From Bacillota bacterium (lineage in GTDB: Bacteria > Bacillota > Clostridia > Christensenellales > CAG-138), in NCBI GenBank assembly GCA_023400985.1, contig JAEXEN010000013.1:42721-106720 (forward strand): a DNA stretch of 64,000 bases. Direction: 5' to 3'. A program made the translations under genes and the position numbers. This document shows, piece by piece, positions 7,870-15,275 of this stretch. The notes under the pieces are model-generated. The model made no database searches, was not told the DNA's origin, and saw only the letters and a list, made by a program, of their open reading frames with translations. Every line of letters begins with the position of its first letter. Position 1 is the first letter of the stretch.

Positions 7870-8570
7870 GCATCCCGACCCCGCACATCAACGCCAAAAT
7901 AGGCGACTTTGCCAAGACTGTTCTCATGCCCGGCGACCCGCTCAGGAGCAAATTCATCGCCGAAAATTTCCTTGCGGACGCCGTGCTTATCAACAATGTG
8001 CGCGGCATCCAAGGTTATACCGGGACTTATAAGGGGAAGCGCGTTTCGGTCATGGCGAGCGGCATGGGCATGCCGACCATCGGCATCTATTCCTACGAGC
8101 TTTTCAACTTTTACGGCGTTGAAAACATCATCCGCATCGGCTCGGCGGGCGCGATAAGCCCCGATCTTAAGCTTCGCTCCATCGTGATCGGCATGAGCGC
8201 GAGCTTCAATTCGAGCTACGACAAGCAGTTTGGCCTGCCGGGCACCTACGCGCCCACAGCGAGCTACGCACTCTTAAAAAAGGCGGCCGACGCGGCAGAA
8301 AGGCTCGGCATCCCCGTGACGGTGGGGAACATCCTCTCAAACGACCTTTTTTACGACGACGGCAACCGCACGCTCGAGTGGCAGAAGATGGGCGTATTGG
8401 CCGTGGAGATGGAAAGCGCCGCACTTTACATGAACGCCGCGCGAGCAAAGAAAAACGCGCTTTGCATCTGCACCGTGTCCGACAGCCTCGTGACCGGCGA
8501 AGCCTGCACCGCGGAGGAGAGGCAGACGACGTTTACGAAGATGATGGAGCTGGCGCTCGAAATAGCCTGA
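7866..8570 (+). CDS. deoD: purine nucleoside phosphorylase, DeoD type
   Basis: Cleaves purine (deoxy)nucleosides with phosphate to the base and (deoxy)ribose-1-phosphate in the cytoplasm. The 234-residue length is typical, with conserved N-terminal H-IN segment, GDPLR phosphate-binding residues, RIGSAGAI, and the ribose-binding VEMESAALY. An AAAGGAGG ribosome site precedes the ATG. It complements the trimeric-type phosphorylase at 51311 and the nucleoside importer at 25.6-30.8 kb. Confidence 0.95.
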   Translation: MSIPTPHINAKIGDFAKTVLMPGDPLRSKFIAENFLADAVLINNVRGIQGYTGTYKGKRVSVMASGMGMPTIGIYSYELFNFYGVENIIRIGSAGAISPDLKLRSIVIGMSASFNSSYDKQFGLPGTYAPTASYALLKKAADAAERLGIPVTVGNILSNDLFYDDGNRTLEWQKMGVLAVEMESAALYMNAARAKKNALCICTVSDSLVTGEACTAEERQTTFTKMMELALEIA

Positions 8571-8695
8571 CGCCCTGCCCTCCGCGATAATCCGCAAGGT
8601 GAAAGGACGGCGGCCTGTCCGGAGGCCAGCCACGACACGGCACCCCGTTACCATCAAGCACCACGCAGTGGCCGTTTTAAGGAGGATAAGGGATT

Positions 8696-8874
8696 GTTAA
8701 GGGACCTAAGGGGGCTGTCACGGCGTTTACGCCGTGACAACGGGTTCGGTGCCCCGAAGGGAAAAAAAGGCACCGGTGACGCCTTTTTAGAACCCCGGGG
8801 TTTCGCCGCAGGCAAAACATCCTTGCATTATGCATTGCAAATGCTTAATGCGGCATCCTTCCTGGTCCCTTAAC
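8696..8874. repeat. family B composite hairpin element, copy 1
   Basis: The 111-base core (8741-8851) is nearly the same as 31056-31167. Both run through CGGGTTCGGTGCCCCGAAG, an AAAAGGC/GCCTTTT hairpin, CCCCGGGG, TTTCGCC and a closing TGCATTATGCATT palindrome. In this copy the core is preceded by a TGTCACGGCG/CGCCGTGACA hairpin, and the whole is bounded by an 11-base inverted repeat (GTTAAGGGACC at 8696 and GGTCCCTTAAC at 8864). The remaining gap between deoD and the lipoprotein gene (8571-9076) holds no gene that I can see. Confidence 0.8.
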
Positions 8875-9076
8875 GCCTTTCGTCTACAATTTAAGGAATA
8901 TCTTGACCCACGGCATCTCTCATGCAACCCGTTTGCCGCAATGGCGGTTTCCGCGGGCGGATATGGCCCTCGGACCCAGCGGCGGGATACGCCGCGGCAC
9001 TCGGCTTGTGGGCCTTCGCGAGGACGCCTTCGGTCACTTTATTTTCCGCCTTTGCTCTAGGCAATCAGGTCAGACA

Positions 9077-9634
9077 TTATTGCGACACGAATTCCGCGCC
9101 GCGCTCGGCTTTGACCGTCAGTGTATCGAGAACGATCCGCAGATAGCTTTGACCGAATTCCTCATAGCTTTCAAGCGTGCCGACGACTTCACACCAATCG
9201 TTTTCGCTCGGGTAGGTTTTCTCTGAGCCGTCGGGCCAGACGATTTCGAAACCCGCTTGACCGTCGGCGCCGCAGCAGCCGGGGGACTTTCGGTATACCA
9301 GGTAATACGTCATGTCCATTTCGTCCCAAGTGTACTGGGCGAACATGCCTTCGTACCGGATGGTTTTGCCGAGATAGTCGTCCGAGTTCAGATAGATGTC
9401 GTTCAGCTGCGCGATAAACAGCTTTTCTTTGATTTCGACGACATCATCATCGGTATTCTGCGTTTGAGTTGGCTCGGCGGATCGAACCGTCTGCTCTGCG
9501 CCGTCGGGCGAATTTGAAACCGCCGGCGAATCGATAGCGGCTGACTCCGCCGTGCTGCCGTCTAGGGCGTTCCCCTGGCAACCGGACAGCGCGAGCAGCA
9601 GGCAGACGGCGAGAAGCATGGCTGTTTTTTTCAT
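9077..9634 (-). CDS. lipoprotein at the end of the zinc operon, function unknown
   Basis: 185 residues with a lipobox (ALSGC, Cys19), a Ser/Asp/Glu-rich linker to about residue 70, and a compact C-terminal domain. The domain contains GKTIRYEGMF and a CCGADGQAGFEIVW segment (Cys120-Cys121), and resembles the OB-fold-like half of the DUF1980/YcgQ proteins, which have a comparable CCxAD stretch. The start ATG has a clean GGAGGAG site and overlaps znuB by four bases. Position makes a role in zinc handling plausible, with the vicinal cysteines as possible ligands. That is inference; the length and motif do not prove it. Confidence 0.7.
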   Translation of the reverse strand: MKKTAMLLAVCLLLALSGCQGNALDGSTAESAAIDSPAVSNSPDGAEQTVRSAEPTQTQNTDDDVVEIKEKLFIAQLNDIYLNSDDYLGKTIRYEGMFAQYTWDEMDMTYYLVYRKSPGCCGADGQAGFEIVWPDGSEKTYPSENDWCEVVGTLESYEEFGQSYLRIVLDTLTVKAERGAEFVSQ

Positions 9635-10461
9635 TTCCGAATTCTCCTCCCTTTGACGGCGCTTGCCGCCCAAAACAGCAGGAATGCCGCAACGTTCACG
9701 ATGACGACGCTCGCCCCCGTAGGCGTTGCCTTGACGTAGGAAAGTATCACGCCGGTAAAAAAGCAAGTTAGCGACACGATGGCGGAACATATCGTCACCG
9801 TCTTAAACTTCTTGCACAATCGCATCGACGTGAGAGCGGGGAATATGATAAGGCTTGAGATAAGCAATGCGCCCATCATCCGCATTCCAAGCACGATCGT
9901 GATCGCCGTGAGAAAGGCGATCAGCATATTGTAAACGTTGGTTTTCACACCCGTCGCCTTGGCGAAGTTTTCATCAAAGGTGACGGCGAAGATCTTGTTG
10001 TAAAACAAGGCAAACATCGTGAGCACTACGACAGCAAGAACGATGGAGAGCGTCACATCGTCCTTGCTCATCGCCAAAATGCTTCCGAACATATAGTTGC
10101 ATACGTCGGTATTCATGCCCGTGGTCAACGAAATGACCACCACGCCGATCGCGAGACTGCTTGTGGAGATGAGTGCGATCGCCGCGTCGCCCTTGATTTT
10201 GCTGCTTTCGCTGATGCGAAGGAGCAGGAATGCCGCAAGCACCACAACCGGGATCGATACCGTCAGCGGCGCGGCGTTCATAGCCGTGGCAATCGCCAGC
10301 GCTCCAAAGCCGACATGGGAAAGCCCGTCGCCGATCATCGAGTAGCGTTTGAGCACAAGGCTCACGCCAAGCAAGGCGGCGCATAGCGAAATGAGCAGCC
10401 CCACCACTACGGCGCGGGCGAGGAACGTATAGGAGAACATCTCCGTCAAAGTGTCAATCAT
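9631..10461 (-). CDS. znuB: zinc ABC transporter permease ZnuB
   Basis: Membrane component of a metal ABC importer of the ABC-3 family: 276 residues, about eight membrane helices, with the conserved motifs YSMIGDGLSHVGFGALA near residue 45 and GALLISSLIIFPALTS near residue 195. It overlaps znuC by eight bases and the downstream lipoprotein by four. Zinc rather than manganese is inferred from the linked Zur-type regulator. Confidence 0.93.
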   Translation of the reverse strand: MIDTLTEMFSYTFLARAVVVGLLISLCAALLGVSLVLKRYSMIGDGLSHVGFGALAIATAMNAAPLTVSIPVVVLAAFLLLRISESSKIKGDAAIALISTSSLAIGVVVISLTTGMNTDVCNYMFGSILAMSKDDVTLSIVLAVVVLTMFALFYNKIFAVTFDENFAKATGVKTNVYNMLIAFLTAITIVLGMRMMGALLISSLIIFPALTSMRLCKKFKTVTICSAIVSLTCFFTGVILSYVKATPTGASVVIVNVAAFLLFWAASAVKGRRIRK

Positions 10462-11164
10462 TCCGCTCGCCTCCCATAAACGCCTTCCCCATGGGCGAGT
10501 TCAGGTAATCGGCGGTCGTGCCGAAAAACGCCTGCTTCGTTTTCAGATGCAGGATATGGCTTGCGTACTGTACAGCGCTATGGATATCGTGTGACACCAT
10601 AAGGATGGTGATGCCCGTTTCGCGGTTTACCTTTTCGATGAGCTTATAGAGCTCCTGCGTGACCACGGGGTCAAGTCCCGCGACCGGTTCGTCGAGGAGC
10701 AGGACCTTTCTTGTGGCGCACAAGGCGCGCGCGAGCAGCACCCGCTGCTGCTGACCGCCTGAAAGTTCGCGGTAGCAGCGGTTCTTGAGCGGCCCGATGC
10801 CTAAACGCTCCATATTTTCGTTTGCCGACGCTTTGTCCTTGCGAGAGTAGAATGGCAGAATGCCCCGCGCCGACAGCCGCCCAGAAAGAACGACCTCATA
10901 CGCGCTTGCTGGGAAGTCTTTCTGGGCGGCGGTCTGTTGGGGAAGGTAGCCGATTTCGGCGGACTTTAAGCCGTCACCCATCAGGACGCTTCCCGCAATA
11001 GGGGCTTTCAGACGCAGCAATCCCTTGATGAGCGTGCTTTTGCCGGAACCGTTCTCTCCGACGACGCATACGTAATCCCCGCGCCGGACCTCGAAATTCA
11101 GTCCGCTGACGGCGGTGGTTTCCTCATATCCGAAGGATGCGTCCCGACAGGTGATAAGAGCCAT
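10454..11164 (-). CDS. znuC: zinc ABC transporter ATP-binding protein ZnuC
   Basis: ATPase of the metal importer, 236 residues. Walker A GENGSGKST, signature LSGGQQQR and Walker B LLLDEPVAGLDP are all intact, and the switch histidine is in MVSHDIH. It lies two bases after the znuA stop and overlaps znuB, so the three transporter genes are one translational unit. Confidence 0.95.
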   Translation of the reverse strand: MALITCRDASFGYEETTAVSGLNFEVRRGDYVCVVGENGSGKSTLIKGLLRLKAPIAGSVLMGDGLKSAEIGYLPQQTAAQKDFPASAYEVVLSGRLSARGILPFYSRKDKASANENMERLGIGPLKNRCYRELSGGQQQRVLLARALCATRKVLLLDEPVAGLDPVVTQELYKLIEKVNRETGITILMVSHDIHSAVQYASHILHLKTKQAFFGTTADYLNSPMGKAFMGGERND

Positions 11165-11165
11165 A

Positions 11166-12131
11166 TCAGTTCAAAGCCTCCTTCAGAGCTTCCACGTTGG
11201 CGGTCATCAGATCGATGTAGCTTTTGCCCGCTTCAAAGTCCGCTTTTGAGATGTTGTGGCAGGCGTGGAGCAGCTTTACCTCTGCACCGGTGGCTTCGCT
11301 GATGGCGTTTGCTATTTTCTCGTTCGAGAGTTCGATATGGAATACCACGGGGATCTTTTCGGCGTTGATCTTGTCGATCAGAAACTTGACCGTAGCCGCG
11401 CTCGCCTCCGTTTCGGTAGAGCAGCCGGGGAAAGCGGCGAAGCATTCAAGTCCGTATGCGTCTGCGAAGTAGCGGAACGGGAAACGGTCGCCAAACACGA
11501 TCGTCTTGCGGGCGGCGTTGTCCATTACCGCTTGGAACTGCGCGTCCAATTCGTCCAGCCGCGCAAGGTACGCCGTGGTATTCTCCCGATAGGAGCCGGC
11601 GTTGGCGGGATCGACCTCGCAGAGCGTGTCGGAAATCTTCTGAACGATCAGCTTGGCGTTACGCGGCGAAGTCCAAACATGTTCATCATACTCCGGCTCC
11701 CCGGCTTCGCCCTCGGTGGGTTCTTCCTCCTCATCCTGCATACCCTCGATGATCTCCTCTTCGACGGTTTCAACGCAGTCCATCAGCGTTATGATCTTCA
11801 TATTGGAAGTGTCCATGGAGCTTAGCACGTCATTCACCCATTCGTCGGACTCGCCGCCGACATAGATGAACACGTCGCAGTTTTGGATCTTAATGACGTC
11901 CTGCGGCGTCGGCTCGAAGGAATGGCTCTCGGACGCGGGCGGCAGGAGCATCGTTATGTCCGCTTTTTCCCCGGTGATCTCGCGGGCGAAGTCATAGGGC
12001 GGGAATATCGTGGCGACGACGCTGATCTTTCCGTCGTCCCCATTGTCGGCGGGAGCGGCTGCTTTGCCGCACCCCAAAAGCATTGTGGCGGCGAATAGTG
12101 CCGAGAGTGCGATGCATAAAATTCGTTTCAT
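11166..12131 (-). CDS. znuA: zinc ABC transporter substrate-binding lipoprotein ZnuA
   Basis: 321 residues with a lipobox ending at Cys21 (LLGC). Metal-binding histidines of the family are seen in the SHSFEPTPQD segment and in DEHVWTSPRNAK, with a glutamate/aspartate-rich loop before the latter where many ZnuA proteins have histidines. The C-terminal half has FHIELSNEK. An CGGAGGTTA ribosome site sets the ATG at 12131. It captures extracellular zinc for ZnuBC. Confidence 0.93.
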   Translation of the reverse strand: MKRILCIALSALFAATMLLGCGKAAAPADNGDDGKISVVATIFPPYDFAREITGEKADITMLLPPASESHSFEPTPQDVIKIQNCDVFIYVGGESDEWVNDVLSSMDTSNMKIITLMDCVETVEEEIIEGMQDEEEEPTEGEAGEPEYDEHVWTSPRNAKLIVQKISDTLCEVDPANAGSYRENTTAYLARLDELDAQFQAVMDNAARKTIVFGDRFPFRYFADAYGLECFAAFPGCSTETEASAATVKFLIDKINAEKIPVVFHIELSNEKIANAISEATGAEVKLLHACHNISKADFEAGKSYIDLMTANVEALKEALN

Positions 12132-12288
12132 AAGAAAAATAACCTCCGAAAATTTAATTTTGGGCGTAAGAATACAAGGGAACACCAAATGGCCGCCTGA
12201 AACGGGGCTGTTCCATGCACACGCAGGAACGTTTCGCCTGCGGCGAAACCCTGTCAAACGGGTATGGCATTCCTATGCCGGGGTTATT
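12132..12288. other. spacer between the His/Cys membrane protein gene and znuA
   Basis: The 157-base spacer contains a perfect hairpin GTTTCGCC-TGC-GGCGAAAC around 12227-12245, whose sequence is like the TTTCGCC hairpin of repeat family B. No convincing Zur box was recognised. It could modulate read-through within the operon. Confidence 0.4.
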
Positions 12289-12639
12289 TCAATTGTTGAG
12301 CCGGACTTTGAGTGTGACGGGTGTGGAAAAGCCGTTGTACAGAATGGGAGTTTTATGGGAAAAAAGTATGCCATATAGGCTGCCGGCGGCGGCTGCAGCT
12401 GCGACGATGGCGGAAGAAAGCTGCTTTAACAGGTTCTCGGCCAACTTTAGGTGCATACAGGTCGCACAGCCGCCGCCGGGACCGTCATGGTCATGGATAT
12501 GGTTCGCGTGGGTCAGTATGTATGCGGCGGAGAGAAGCGATGCGGCGACGAAAAGGACGCACAATAGGAAAGCTGCCATCCTTAAGGTTGACCGCTTGCC
12601 TTTGCCGTTTGTCCTAAGGTTCATCGCTTCACAGCACAT
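12289..12639 (-). CDS. two-helix membrane protein with His/Cys-rich loop, zinc operon
   Basis: A 116-residue protein with membrane helices at about 20-42 and 75-94. Between them lies an exported loop THANHIHDHDG followed by CATCMHL, that is four histidines, two aspartates, a CxxC pair and a final histidine, a set of ligands suited to a metal ion. Proteins of this kind (helix, His, CPxC-like loop, helix) are found beside Zur/Znu genes in other Clostridia but have no assigned function. It lies 23 bases after the zur stop and before znuA, so zinc sensing, storage or delivery to ZnuA is a reasonable inference. Confidence 0.75.
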   Translation of the reverse strand: MCCEAMNLRTNGKGKRSTLRMAAFLLCVLFVAASLLSAAYILTHANHIHDHDGPGGGCATCMHLKLAENLLKQLSSAIVAAAAAAGSLYGILFSHKTPILYNGFSTPVTLKVRLNN

Positions 12640-12662
12640 CGCGTTTCCTGCCTATCGACTTA

Positions 12663-13088
12663 TCATAGCTGCGTCTTGTCGGAGCAAGCCCGGCATTTTC
12701 CGTAAAATACGGTCTTGCCGACATCGATTTCGAACGCATAGTTCTTAAGGATGCCCTTCTCCACGTAAGGCATAGCATCGTTGTCTACGTGGATGAGTTT
12801 CCCGCATGCCTCGCATTTCAGGTGAAAGTGTTCTTTCGCGCCTCCGTCTTCATCGACGTACTGGAAGCAGGCGCCGGAATTCTCGTCGAAAACATATTTC
12901 CGAACCGCTCCCCGGTTCACCAGCTTGTCAAGCTGGCGATAGACCGTCGTTCGCCCTACAGCGGCTTCTCCGCTCCCAAAATGCGCCGCTATCTGTGCGG
13001 CGGTAAGGTGGTTGCCCTGTTGGGATTTCAGAAAATCCAGTATGGCTTTCCCTTGTTTTGTTACGTAGGTGGACGGCCGTGTCGTCAA
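12663..13088 (-). CDS. zur: Fur-family repressor, probably zinc-sensing Zur
   Basis: A winged-helix regulator of 141 residues: DNA-binding helices around AAQIAAHFG...VGRTTVYRQLDKLV, dimer domain with the metal motif HFHLKCEACGKLIHVD and a second CRAC pair near the C-terminus, together forming the structural Cys4 zinc site and regulatory His ligands. It heads the znu operon, hence Zur. A GTG lies 36 bases upstream in frame, but a promoter at 13131-13159 would start transcription almost on it, and GGGGG sits seven bases before the TTG at 13088, so the TTG is the better start. Confidence 0.9.
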   Translation of the reverse strand: MTTRPSTYVTKQGKAILDFLKSQQGNHLTAAQIAAHFGSGEAAVGRTTVYRQLDKLVNRGAVRKYVFDENSGACFQYVDEDGGAKEHFHLKCEACGKLIHVDNDAMPYVEKGILKNYAFEIDVGKTVFYGKCRACSDKTQL

Positions 13089-13130
13089 TCCATTACCCCC
13101 AAACGCAATAGAAATATGAAACACGATGTC

Positions 13131-13159
13131 ATTTTAGCACGGGGGCTTTGAGGGGTCAA
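13131..13159 (-). promoter_or_regulatory. promoter of the zur-znu operon
   Basis: On the minus strand TTGACC and TAAAAT are exactly 17 bases apart, about 40 bases before the TTG start of zur. A zinc-regulated operator would be expected to overlap this site but no clear palindrome is visible. Confidence 0.65.
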
Positions 13160-13196
13160 TACGGAATATTGTTTCAATTTTGATTTGCTGTTAAAG

Positions 13197-13236
13197 CAAG
13201 AACACCCGCGAGGTGTTCGCCTCGCGGGTGTTCTTG
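13197..13236. terminator. bidirectional terminator downstream of hsp20
   Basis: A perfect 17-base-pair stem (13197-13213 with 13220-13236) around a six-base loop. The flanks are only moderately T-rich on either strand. It lies just past the hsp20 stop and upstream of the zur promoter, insulating the two leftward units. Confidence 0.75.
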
Positions 13237-13249
13237 TTATTGCATGATC

Positions 13250-13684
13250 TTACTGGATCTCGATCCGCTTGCTGACGGGGGTGGCGGGGGATTTCTTGGG
13301 GAGGGTCATTTCGAGCACGCCGTTGTTGTAGTTGGCGGCGATCTCTTCGGTCTTCACTTCGGAGACGTCGAAGCTCCTCTCATAGGACGAGCAACTGCGT
13401 TCGCGGCGCACATACTGCTTATCCTTTTCTTCCTTATTTTCCTCGTGCTTTGCGGTGATGGTCAGAAGATCGCCCTCGATGTTGAGGTGGATGTCTTCCT
13501 TCTTGAAGCCCGGGAGTTCCGCTTCCAGCAGGTAATGATCGCCCTTATCGGTGATATCGGTGCGGAAGCCGCCCAAGCCGCCGAACACGGGCCTGAAAGC
13601 GCTGTCCATCATCTTTTCCATTTCGTCGAAATAATTCGACATGCCGTTAGAGCTCCTGTACGGTACGAGACTGAAAATACTCAT
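13250..13684 (-). CDS. hsp20: small heat shock protein, Hsp20/alpha-crystallin family
   Basis: An ATP-independent holding chaperone of 144 residues. The alpha-crystallin domain runs from about residue 39 to 140, with LEAELPGFKKEDI at its start and the closing NGVLEMTLPKK motif; the C-terminal IEI tripeptide that docks between oligomer subunits is present as RIEIQ. The ATG at 13684 has a GGAGG site. A perfect CIRCE operator lies about 155 bases upstream, indicating control by HrcA. The gene stands alone rather than with groESL or dnaKJ. Confidence 0.95.
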   Translation of the reverse strand: MSIFSLVPYRSSNGMSNYFDEMEKMMDSAFRPVFGGLGGFRTDITDKGDHYLLEAELPGFKKEDIHLNIEGDLLTITAKHEENKEEKDKQYVRRERSCSSYERSFDVSEVKTEEIAANYNNGVLEMTLPKKSPATPVSKRIEIQ

Positions 13685-13838
13685 AAATTTGCCTCCTGAT
13701 CTTTTATGGTATGTTGGATACCTTTTAGTGTGAAGCCGTTTAGCGCTCCATATGCGCCCATCGGCTTCTTTTGTTGTATATAGCATACAAGACCATTGTT
13801 GCAGGAAAATGAAGCTTTTTTGATAAGAATTCAAAAAA

Positions 13839-13865
13839 TTAGCACTCGATTGTGTCGAGTGCTAA
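13839..13865. promoter_or_regulatory. CIRCE operator (HrcA-binding inverted repeat)
   Basis: TTAGCACTC, nine bases, GAGTGCTAA: a perfect match to the CIRCE consensus bound by the heat-shock repressor HrcA. It lies between the 3' end of the oxoamine synthase gene and hsp20, reading towards hsp20, so hsp20 is the likely target. Confidence 0.95.
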
Positions 13866-13896
13866 AGAATTTCATCCCGAGTTCAAAATTCAAAGT

Positions 13897-15075
13897 TTAA
13901 CGGTGCTCGTCAAACACCTTTTTGATGATGGCCGCGGCGCGGTCGATCTGCTCGCGGGTATGGGTGGCGGTGTAGCTCGTGCGAAGCAGGCACAGCCCGT
14001 CGGGCACGGCGGGCGGCAGCACGGTATTCACGTACACGCCCTCTTCCAAAAGCGCCTTGGCGATAACGAGCGTACGCGTCGCGTCGTAGGTGTAGATGGG
14101 GATGATGGCGGTGCTGCCCTCCATGATGGGGATGCTGTAAGCGTGCAGCAGCGAGCGCATGTAGTTGGCGATATCCATGAGCGCCTTTACGCGCTCCGGC
14201 TCGGCCTTCATGATGCGAAGCGCCTGAAGCGCGGAAGCCGCGTTTGCGGGCGGTATGGACGCGCTGAAGATGAACGGGCGGGATTTGTGCATCACGTAGT
14301 TCACCACATACGCATCGGCAGCCATGCAGCCGCCCAGCGAGGCGAGCGATTTGGAGAAGGTGGTCATGATGATATCCACCTCTTTTTCCAACCCGAAATG
14401 CGAGGCGGTGCCGCGGCCGTGGTCGCCGATCATACCGACGCCGTGCGCGTCGTCCACCATCAAGCGCGCGTCGTACTTTTGTTTGAGGCGCACGAGTTCG
14501 GGGAGATTGGCGATATCGCCCGACATGGAAAATACGCCGTCGGTGACGATGAGCTTGGGTGCGTCCTTGGGCGCGCGGGCCAAGCGCTCCTCAAGGTCGT
14601 CCATATTGCTGTGCTCAAACTTCGACACCTGTTTTGCAAAGCTCAGCCGCGCAGCGTCTACGAGGCTCGCGTGGTTTTCTGCGTCGGCAAAGATGTAGGC
14701 GTGGCGGTTGGCAACGGCGGATACGATGCCGAGATTGGTCTGAAAACCGGTCGAAAAGGTCATGGCCGCTTCCTTGCGGAAAAAGTCCGCAAGCTCTTTT
14801 TCAAGCTCCATGTGCAGCACGAGCGTGCCGTTGAGGAAGCGGGAACCCGAGCAGCCCGTGCCGAACTTGTCGAGAGCGGCGTGTGCGGCGGCGATGGTGC
14901 GCTTGTCGTTGGTGAGTCCGAGATAGTTGTTGGAACCAAGCATGATAGTTTTTCGGCCGTGGATAACGACCTCCGTGTCCTGTGCGGTCTCGAGCGCGTT
15001 GAAATAGGGGTAGAGACCGGATTCCATCAATTCTTGCGGTTGGGTGTAGCTTTTGCAGCATTCGAACAGATCCAT
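13897..15075 (-). CDS. alpha-oxoamine synthase, serine palmitoyltransferase-like
   Basis: A PLP enzyme of 392 residues that condenses an amino acid with an acyl-CoA. PLP lysine K242 is in TTFSKSLASLGG, the ring-stacking histidine in DAENHASLVD (H135), and the cofactor aspartate in MVDDAHGVGM. Family members are BioF, Kbl, HemA and serine palmitoyltransferase. The N-terminal LYPYF segment, GTGCSGSRFLNGTL and the HSNMDDLE stretch are closer, as I recall them, to bacterial serine palmitoyltransferases than to Kbl, which usually has tdh next door; none is here. No lipid genes adjoin, so the substrate stays open. Confidence 0.8.
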   Translation of the reverse strand: MDLFECCKSYTQPQELMESGLYPYFNALETAQDTEVVIHGRKTIMLGSNNYLGLTNDKRTIAAAHAALDKFGTGCSGSRFLNGTLVLHMELEKELADFFRKEAAMTFSTGFQTNLGIVSAVANRHAYIFADAENHASLVDAARLSFAKQVSKFEHSNMDDLEERLARAPKDAPKLIVTDGVFSMSGDIANLPELVRLKQKYDARLMVDDAHGVGMIGDHGRGTASHFGLEKEVDIIMTTFSKSLASLGGCMAADAYVVNYVMHKSRPFIFSASIPPANAASALQALRIMKAEPERVKALMDIANYMRSLLHAYSIPIMEGSTAIIPIYTYDATRTLVIAKALLEEGVYVNTVLPPAVPDGLCLLRTSYTATHTREQIDRAAAIIKKVFDEHR

Positions 15076-15209
15076 TCCGTCAGCTCCTTAATAAAAAATG
15101 AATGGGTAGTAAGGTATAAGCAATGTATTATACCTTAATTTCGATACACCTGTAAAGTTAACAGTTTGGAAGGGATATGAAAAAATTTTTTATCACAACA
15201 CGCTTTATG

Positions 15210-15237
15210 TTGACACCGTTCGCGGAGCGTGTAAAAT
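15210..15237 (+). promoter_or_regulatory. promoter of the MATE exporter gene
   Basis: TTGACA and TAAAAT separated by 16 bases, about 40 bases before the MATE start codon. It is one of the closest matches to the housekeeping consensus in the window. Confidence 0.7.
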
Positions 15238-15275
15238 GATTCTAGCTTTATATTTTAAGTAAATGGAGAAACCCC

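Noticed and set aside
13852..15138. A 428-codon frame on the plus strand opposite the oxoamine synthase
   Set aside because: It is a GC-rich shadow of a well-supported gene with clear motifs on the other strand.
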